From assembly GCA_946885735.1 (NCBI GenBank), contig CAMPGW010000008.1:1-53502 (forward strand): a stretch of DNA of 53,502 nt, written 5' to 3'. The position numbers were made by a program, and so were the translations under genes. Below, piece by piece: positions 47,311 through 53,502 of this stretch. This DNA comes from an uncultured Gammaproteobacteria bacterium (GTDB lineage: Bacteria > Pseudomonadota > Gammaproteobacteria > Xanthomonadales > Xanthomonadaceae). A model generated the notes under the pieces. The model ran no database searches. It was not told the DNA's origin and worked only from the letters and a program-made list of their open reading frames with translations. How positions within the stretch are numbered: the first letter of the stretch is position 1; each line of letters begins with the position of its first letter.

Positions 47311-48495
47311 ATGTCCCCCCACGTTATCGATTGGTTGCTGGCCGGTTTCACCCAGGCCAGCGCCTGGCAGATGGCGCTGTATTTCCTGGTCGCCAGCCAG
47401 ATCACCATGATGAGCACCACCCTCTACCTGCACCGCAGCGCCACCCACCGCGGCGTGGACCTGCACCCGGTCGTGAGCCACTTCCTGCGCTTCTGGAACT
47501 GGCTGACCACCGCGATGGTGACCAAGGAGTGGGTGGCGATCCACCGCAAGCACCACGCCCGCTGCGAGACCGCCGAGGATCCGCACAGCCCGCGCTTCGC
47601 CGGCATCAACACCGTGCTGTGGCGCGGCGTCGAGCTGTACCAGGAAGCCGCGAAGGATCCCGAGTTGCTGGAGAAGTACGGCAAGGGCACGCCCGACGAT
47701 TGGGTCGAGCGCCATGTCTATACCGGCTTGCGCAACAGCGGGGTCATCGCCCTGTTCTTCATCAACACCGCGCTGTTCGGCTTGCCGGGCATCGCCATCT
47801 GGGCGCTGCAGATGGCGCTGATGCCGTTCGCGGCGGCCGGCGTCATCAACGGCCTCGGCCACTGGTGGGGCTACCGCAACTTCGACACCGGCGACACCGC
47901 CACCAATCTCTCGCCCTGGGGCCTGCTGATCGGCGGCGAGGAGCTGCACAACAACCACCACGCCTTCCCGAGTTCGGCCAAGTTCGCCCTGCGCAAGTGG
48001 GAGTTCGACCTCGGCTGGGCGGTGCTGTGGTCGCTGCAGAAACTGCGCCTGGCCAAGGTGCTGCGCGTGGCGCCGCAGCTGGACGTGCGCCCCAACATCA
48101 GCACGCCCGATGCCGAGACGGTGAAGGCGATGATGGTGCACCGCTGGCAGGTGGCCACGGATTACTTCCGCACCGTGCTCAAGCCGCAGCTCAAGGCCGA
48201 AGCCGCCGACATGCCGCGGCGCCTGCGCCGCGCGCTGCGCAGCGAGGGCCGCTGGCTCGACGAGGCACGCCGCGCCCGCATGCAGGCCTACATCGACGCC
48301 AGCCCGCAGCTGCGCCAGCTGATCGAGTTCCGCCAGCGACTGCTGGCGATCTACGAGATCAAGAGCGCCGACGCCGCGGCCAAGATGGACGCGCTGCGCG
48401 TTTGGTGCGCCGAGGCCGAGGCCTCGGGCGTGGCCGCGCTCGAGGAATTCTCGGCGCGGTTGAAGGGTTACGCGCTGGTGCCCGCGCGGGCCTGA
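47311..48495 (+). CDS. Acyl-CoA (delta-9 type) fatty-acid desaturase
   Basis: The 394-residue protein is a membrane-bound di-iron desaturase. The three histidine boxes are present: HRSATH at about 42-47, HRKHH at about 78-82 and HNNHH at about 213-217, with hydrophobic segments around them. It would introduce a double bond into saturated acyl chains to adjust membrane fluidity. The C-terminal 120 residues form a charged helical extension (from about 275) beyond the catalytic core. GGAG precedes the ATG. Confidence 0.93.
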   Translation: MSPHVIDWLLAGFTQASAWQMALYFLVASQITMMSTTLYLHRSATHRGVDLHPVVSHFLRFWNWLTTAMVTKEWVAIHRKHHARCETAEDPHSPRFAGINTVLWRGVELYQEAAKDPELLEKYGKGTPDDWVERHVYTGLRNSGVIALFFINTALFGLPGIAIWALQMALMPFAAAGVINGLGHWWGYRNFDTGDTATNLSPWGLLIGGEELHNNHHAFPSSAKFALRKWEFDLGWAVLWSLQKLRLAKVLRVAPQLDVRPNISTPDAETVKAMMVHRWQVATDYFRTVLKPQLKAEAADMPRRLRRALRSEGRWLDEARRARMQAYIDASPQLRQLIEFRQRLLAIYEIKSADAAAKMDALRVWCAEAEASGVAALEEFSARLKGYALVPARA

Positions 48496-48499
48496 TTCC

Positions 48500-48721
48500 T
48501 CAGGAGCGCTTGCTTCCCGACACGAGCAGGACGCCGCCCACCACCAGGGCGGCGAGTCCTGCCCAGACCGGAATGTTGACGGTCTTCTTTTCCTTCACCT
48601 GCAGTTCGATCGGCCCCAGGCTCAGCGCGGTCGTCTGCTTGGTGTAGGTGAAGCCGCCGTAGGCCAGCGCCAGCGCGCCGGCGATCAGAAGGATGATTGC
48701 CGCGATTTTCGTGCCGCCCAT
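48500..48721 (-). CDS. Small inner-membrane protein, DUF3185-like
   Basis: The 73-residue protein has two membrane segments (about 5-24 and 50-68) joined by a polar loop with GPIELQVKEKKTV. It resembles small DUF3185-type membrane proteins of unknown function. The ATG at 48721 is preferred to the one at 48727 because GGAG is nine bases upstream of it, the better spacing. The stop nearly touches the convergent desaturase stop. Confidence 0.72.
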   Translation of the reverse strand: MGGTKIAAIILLIAGALALAYGGFTYTKQTTALSLGPIELQVKEKKTVNIPVWAGLAALVVGGVLLVSGSKRS

Positions 48722-48791
48722 GTGCATCCGCTCCCCAAGGACGAAGCCTCTCGCCGACGGGGCATCATAGGCGCATAAGTCGGCCCGGACG

Positions 48792-49259
48792 TCAGGGCTT
48801 GAGGTTCAGCCGCGGGAAGGTCGCGATCTTCGCTTCCTCCACCGCCGCGCGCTCCAGCGTCCACGCGTCCTGCAGGAAGCGATGGATCGCCTCGATCTCG
48901 GCGTCGGTGAGGTGCTTGAGCTGTTCCCGCGCCACGATGCCCATGATGCTGCCCTGCGCGTAGAGGTCGCGGCCGCCGCGCGCCTTGCCGGTCCGCAGCA
49001 GCGCCTCGAACTCCTGAAGCGAGTAGGCCTTGACCACGGTCAACGGCGGCGCGTTGAAGATTTCCTTCGGCGTCTGGTGGTGGCAGTTCACGCAGCCGAC
49101 GACGTAGGCGAGCCTTTCACCGGACGGTGCGGGCACGGTGGCCGGCGCCACCACCGCGGAGACGGGTGCAGGCGCGGCGGCGGCCGTCGGCCCGGTCGAA
49201 CAGGCGGGCAGCAGGCTTGCGAGCAGGCAGACCAAGGCGAGGCGGGCAGGCAGCTTCAT
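48792..49259 (-). CDS. Cytochrome c-like lipoprotein
   Basis: The 155-residue protein has a lipoprotein signal with lipobox LLPAC, an Ala/Pro-rich linker (about 20-47), and a small haem-binding domain with one CxxCH motif (GCVNCHH). A possible axial Met is in QGSIMGIVA, and the [14 protein letters not shown] helix is typical of cytochrome c. It would be anchored to a membrane facing the periplasm and carry electrons. The partner is unknown. Confidence 0.85.
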   Translation of the reverse strand: MKLPARLALVCLLASLLPACSTGPTAAAAPAPVSAVVAPATVPAPSGERLAYVVGCVNCHHQTPKEIFNAPPLTVVKAYSLQEFEALLRTGKARGGRDLYAQGSIMGIVAREQLKHLTDAEIEAIHRFLQDAWTLERAAVEEAKIATFPRLNLKP

Positions 49260-49292
49260 TTCTTCCCCAGGCTGTTCGGTTCCAGCGGGAGT

Positions 49293-49337
49293 TTAGCGGT
49301 TCGCCCCGGGCGGCAGGTGCGCATAGGTTAGCGGTTC
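49293..49337. repeat. Two direct repeats upstream of acs
   Basis: TTAGCGGTTC occurs at 49293-49302 and at 49328-49337, 35 bases apart in the same orientation and 54-98 bases before the acs start. They could be regulator-binding sites. No further copy was noticed in the window. Confidence 0.35.
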
Positions 49338-49390
49338 AAGCGGCGGTCGGCGATGGTCTAATAGCGGTGTCGCCTTCCTGGGAGTCCGCC

Positions 49391-51337
<1,947 letters not shown>

Positions 51338-51340
51338 CAC

Positions 51341-52588
51341 GTGCAGCCGCTGGCCGCGGACCTGCTGGGCTTCGCCGGCGCGCTGGGCGTCGGCCTGCTG
51401 ATCGGCGTCGAACGCGAGCGCGCGAAGGGCGAGGGCCCCGGGCGCGACGTCGCCGGCGTGCGCACCTTCGCGCTGTGCGCGCTCACCGGCGCGGCGGCGA
51501 TGTGGCTGGGGCCGGCGGCCGTCGTGGCCGGCGGCATCGTCGTCGCCACGCTCACGCTCGCCGGTTATCGCCATACGCAGGCGCAAGACCCCGGGCTGAC
51601 CACCGAAATCGCGATGCTCGCCACCTTCCTGCTCGGCATGATGGCGATGCGCTCGCCGATCCTGGCGGCGGGACTCGGCGTGGCGGTGGCGAGCCTGCTC
51701 GCCGCCAAGGGCGCGCTGCATCGCTTCGTGAAGCAGGGCCTGAGCGAGCAGGAACTCGAGGACCTGTTGCTGTTGCTGGCGGCGGCCTTCATCGTGCTGC
51801 CGCTGCTGCCGGACGAAGCGGTCGATCCCTGGGGCGCGCTGGTGCCGCGAAAGTTGTGGACGCTGGTGGTGGCGGTGATGGCGGTGAGCAGCGTCGGCTA
51901 CGTCGCCCTGCGCACGCTCGGCCCGCGCCTGGGCCTGGTGCTGGCAGGCCTGGCCGGCGGCTTCGTCTCCAGTACCGCAACCATCGCCGGGCTTGGTGCG
52001 CGCGCCAAGGCCACGCCGGCGCTCGCCGGTTCGCTGGCCAGCGCCGCGCTGGTCTCCAACGTCGGCACCATCCTGCAGCTGGCGATCGTGATCGGCACGC
52101 TGTCGCCGCCCCTGCTGATGCGCGCGGCCTGGCCGCTGGTCGCGGCCGGCGCGGTCGCGCTGCTGGCGGCGCTGGCGGCGAGTTTCCATGCGCAGAAGGC
52201 CACGCCCGACGGGCGCGAACTCGCCGGCACGCGCCCGCTGCAACCGCGCCAGGCCCTCATCTTCGTCGCCATCCTTGCGGTCGTGTTCCTGGTCGCGGCG
52301 ATCGCCCGCGACTGGCTCGGCAACGCCAGCCTGCCGTGGGTGCTCGCTCTGTCGGGGCTTGCCGACGTTCACGCGGCCGCAGCGTCCGCGGCGCAACTGT
52401 CGGGCGCGGGACTGGTGGGTCCACGGCTGGCGCTGTTCGCGATCTGCGCGGCGCTGGCGACCAACTCGGCGATGAAGTGCCTGATGGCGGTCACCCAGGG
52501 CGGCCGCGCCTACGCGGTCCGCGTGCTGCCCGGCGTCATCGGCATGGTGCTGGCCTTCCTGGGTGTGGTGGCGCTGCAACAGCCCTGA
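51341..52588 (+). CDS. MgtC/DUF4010 membrane protein
   Basis: The 415-residue protein has an MgtC/SapB-like N-terminal domain (GALGVGLLIGVERERAKG at about 12-29) and a DUF4010 domain, with about eleven membrane segments overall. It resembles inner-membrane proteins of unknown transport function. The start is the GTG at 51341, three bases after acs, which gives the expected N-terminus. Its role beside acs is not known. Confidence 0.87.
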   Translation: MQPLAADLLGFAGALGVGLLIGVERERAKGEGPGRDVAGVRTFALCALTGAAAMWLGPAAVVAGGIVVATLTLAGYRHTQAQDPGLTTEIAMLATFLLGMMAMRSPILAAGLGVAVASLLAAKGALHRFVKQGLSEQELEDLLLLLAAAFIVLPLLPDEAVDPWGALVPRKLWTLVVAVMAVSSVGYVALRTLGPRLGLVLAGLAGGFVSSTATIAGLGARAKATPALAGSLASAALVSNVGTILQLAIVIGTLSPPLLMRAAWPLVAAGAVALLAALAASFHAQKATPDGRELAGTRPLQPRQALIFVAILAVVFLVAAIARDWLGNASLPWVLALSGLADVHAAAASAAQLSGAGLVGPRLALFAICAALATNSAMKCLMAVTQGGRAYAVRVLPGVIGMVLAFLGVVALQQP

Positions 52589-52604
52589 GCCACCAGGGCA
52601 CGCC

Positions 52605-53502
52605 TCAGGCAGCAGGCGTGCGGTCCGATGATGCGGCGTCCGGAATGACGGTGGAAACCAGCGCCGCGATCGCCACGAATCCCGCCGACACCCACAGGCA
52701 GGCCGCCAGGCCCGACAGCTGGAAGATCCAGCCCGACAGCAAGGTGCCGATGAGCCGGCCCATCGCGTTGGCCATGTAATAGAAGCCGACGTCCAGCGAC
52801 ACGCCGTCGGCGCTGGCGTGATGCACGATCAGGAAGCTGTGCAGCGACGAGTTGATCGCGAACAGCAGGCCGAACGCCGCCAGTCCCGTCATCAGCACGG
52901 GCTGTGCAGGCAGCCCGGTCGTGAGCGCGAGCGCCATCGCCGCGGGCGCCGCGGCCAGCAGCATCGCCCAGCCCGCCGCGCTGCGCGTGGAGGGAACGCC
53001 GCCGCCGTCGTGGCGGCGGGTGAACCAGGGCGCCAGCGATTGCACGATGCCGTAGCCGATGATCCAGGCCGCGAGGAAGCCGCCGATCCACCAGACGTCC
53101 CAGCCCAGCGACTCGTACAGGAACACCGGCAGCGCGACGACGAACCACACGTCGCGCGCGCCGAACAGGAACAAGCGCGCCGCCGAGAGTCGGTTGATCG
53201 CGCGACTCTTGGACAGGATGTCGCGGAACCTGGGCGTGTTGCGGGCCTTGCCGAGGTCGCGCTTGAGCAGGACCAGGCTCAGCAGCCACACCACCGCGAG
53301 CGCCGCCGCCATCCACGCCACCGCCGCGGTGAATCCGGCCACCGACAACAGCGCGCCGCCGAGGAAGAAACCGACACCCTTGAGCGCGTTCTTCGATCCC
53401 GTCAGCGCTGCCACCCAGCGGTACAGGGCCGCGTGCTCGCCGGCCGGCACCAGCAGCTTGATGCTGCTCTTGGCGCTCATCTTGTTGAGGTCCTTGGCGA
53501 TG
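52605..53502 (-). CDS. arsJ: MFS transporter, ArsJ-type, C-terminal part
   Basis: The gene is open to the right edge; about 298 C-terminal residues are visible. The sequence IAKDLNKMSAKSSIKLLVP followed by LTGSKNALKGVGFFLGG and FGARDVWFVVALPVFLY closely resembles ArsJ, an efflux protein for 1-arseno-3-phosphoglycerate made by an adjacent GAPDH. Many membrane segments and FYYMANAMGRLIGTLLSGW near the end support an MFS fold. The start and any GAPDH or arsR partner would be outside the window, so the arsenic role is not confirmed. Confidence 0.75.
   Translation of the reverse strand, partial: IAKDLNKMSAKSSIKLLVPAGEHAALYRWVAALTGSKNALKGVGFFLGGALLSVAGFTAAVAWMAAALAVVWLLSLVLLKRDLGKARNTPRFRDILSKSRAINRLSAARLFLFGARDVWFVVALPVFLYESLGWDVWWIGGFLAAWIIGYGIVQSLAPWFTRRHDGGGVPSTRSAAGWAMLLAAAPAAMALALTTGLPAQPVLMTGLAAFGLLFAINSSLHSFLIVHHASADGVSLDVGFYYMANAMGRLIGTLLSGWIFQLSGLAACLWVSAGFVAIAALVSTVIPDAASSDRTPAA

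Overview
The window is one contiguous, gene-dense piece of a high-GC Gram-negative chromosome. Several features point to the Xanthomonadales (Lysobacter / Luteimonas / Xanthomonas relatives): an oleABCD olefin cluster whose OleA matches the 338-residue Xanthomonas form, two Ax21-type outer-membrane proteins, a hemD-hemX-hemY operon, a rhodanese-secB-gpsA block, and a GGDEF/EAL protein beside uppP. There are no rRNA or tRNA genes, CRISPR arrays, integrases, insertion sequences or prophage genes. No stretch over 300 bases lacks a gene.

Layout. 1-2403: the start of uppP (minus strand, cut by the left edge) and a PAS-GAF-GGDEF-EAL c-di-GMP protein. 2404-4055: glnA with a textbook sigma-54 promoter and an upstream NtrC site. 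4043-8640: a compact island of a small helical protein, a YGQ-repeat low-complexity protein with a BON domain, a sigma-54 activator with an altered receiver domain, and a DUF4142 protein. The three target genes each carry a sigma-54-type promoter, so they look like the private regulon of that activator. 8784-11691: a CPBP protease and a single-chain EgtB-EgtD ergothioneine enzyme. 11799-14360: ntrB-ntrC, with an NtrC operator overlapping a probably leaderless start. 14400-20709: GNAT acetyltransferase, an unknown protein, a FadI-like thiolase, hemD-hemX-hemY and a hotdog thioesterase.

20748-24958: lipoprotein, SulP transporter, rhodanese, secB, gpsA. 25156-26533: two Ax21-family proteins. 26644-31789: trmL, two unknown exported proteins, an M16 peptidase and a DUF4156 lipoprotein. 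31904-42911: the ole locus (oleA, oleB, oleC, oleD) with an AmiD-like amidase and a TolB-N/TPR protein on the opposite strand; oleC-oleD-ubiJ-ubiB-truC-tdk run as a chain of overlapping or nearly touching genes. 42908-46267: an ECF sigma factor with a Ser/Thr kinase. 46377-53502: mutM, a fatty-acid desaturase, a small membrane protein, a cytochrome-like lipoprotein, acs, an MgtC/DUF4010 membrane protein and the end of an ArsJ-type MFS transporter.

Main points of interest: (1) the sigma-54 island at 4.0-8.6 kb, combining a FUS/EWS-like low-complexity protein with an activator whose phospho-acceptor Asp is Glu; (2) two intergenic nested-palindrome elements (24978-25093 and 32949-33042) that share a core but have different, self-complementary outer arms; (3) an ECF sigma factor with Thr in place of the conserved acidic motif, next to its likely kinase; (4) EgtB-EgtD fused in the reverse order of fungal Egt1; (5) paired NtrC control sites at glnA and ntrBC. 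All functional statements are inferred from sequence; no database search was run.
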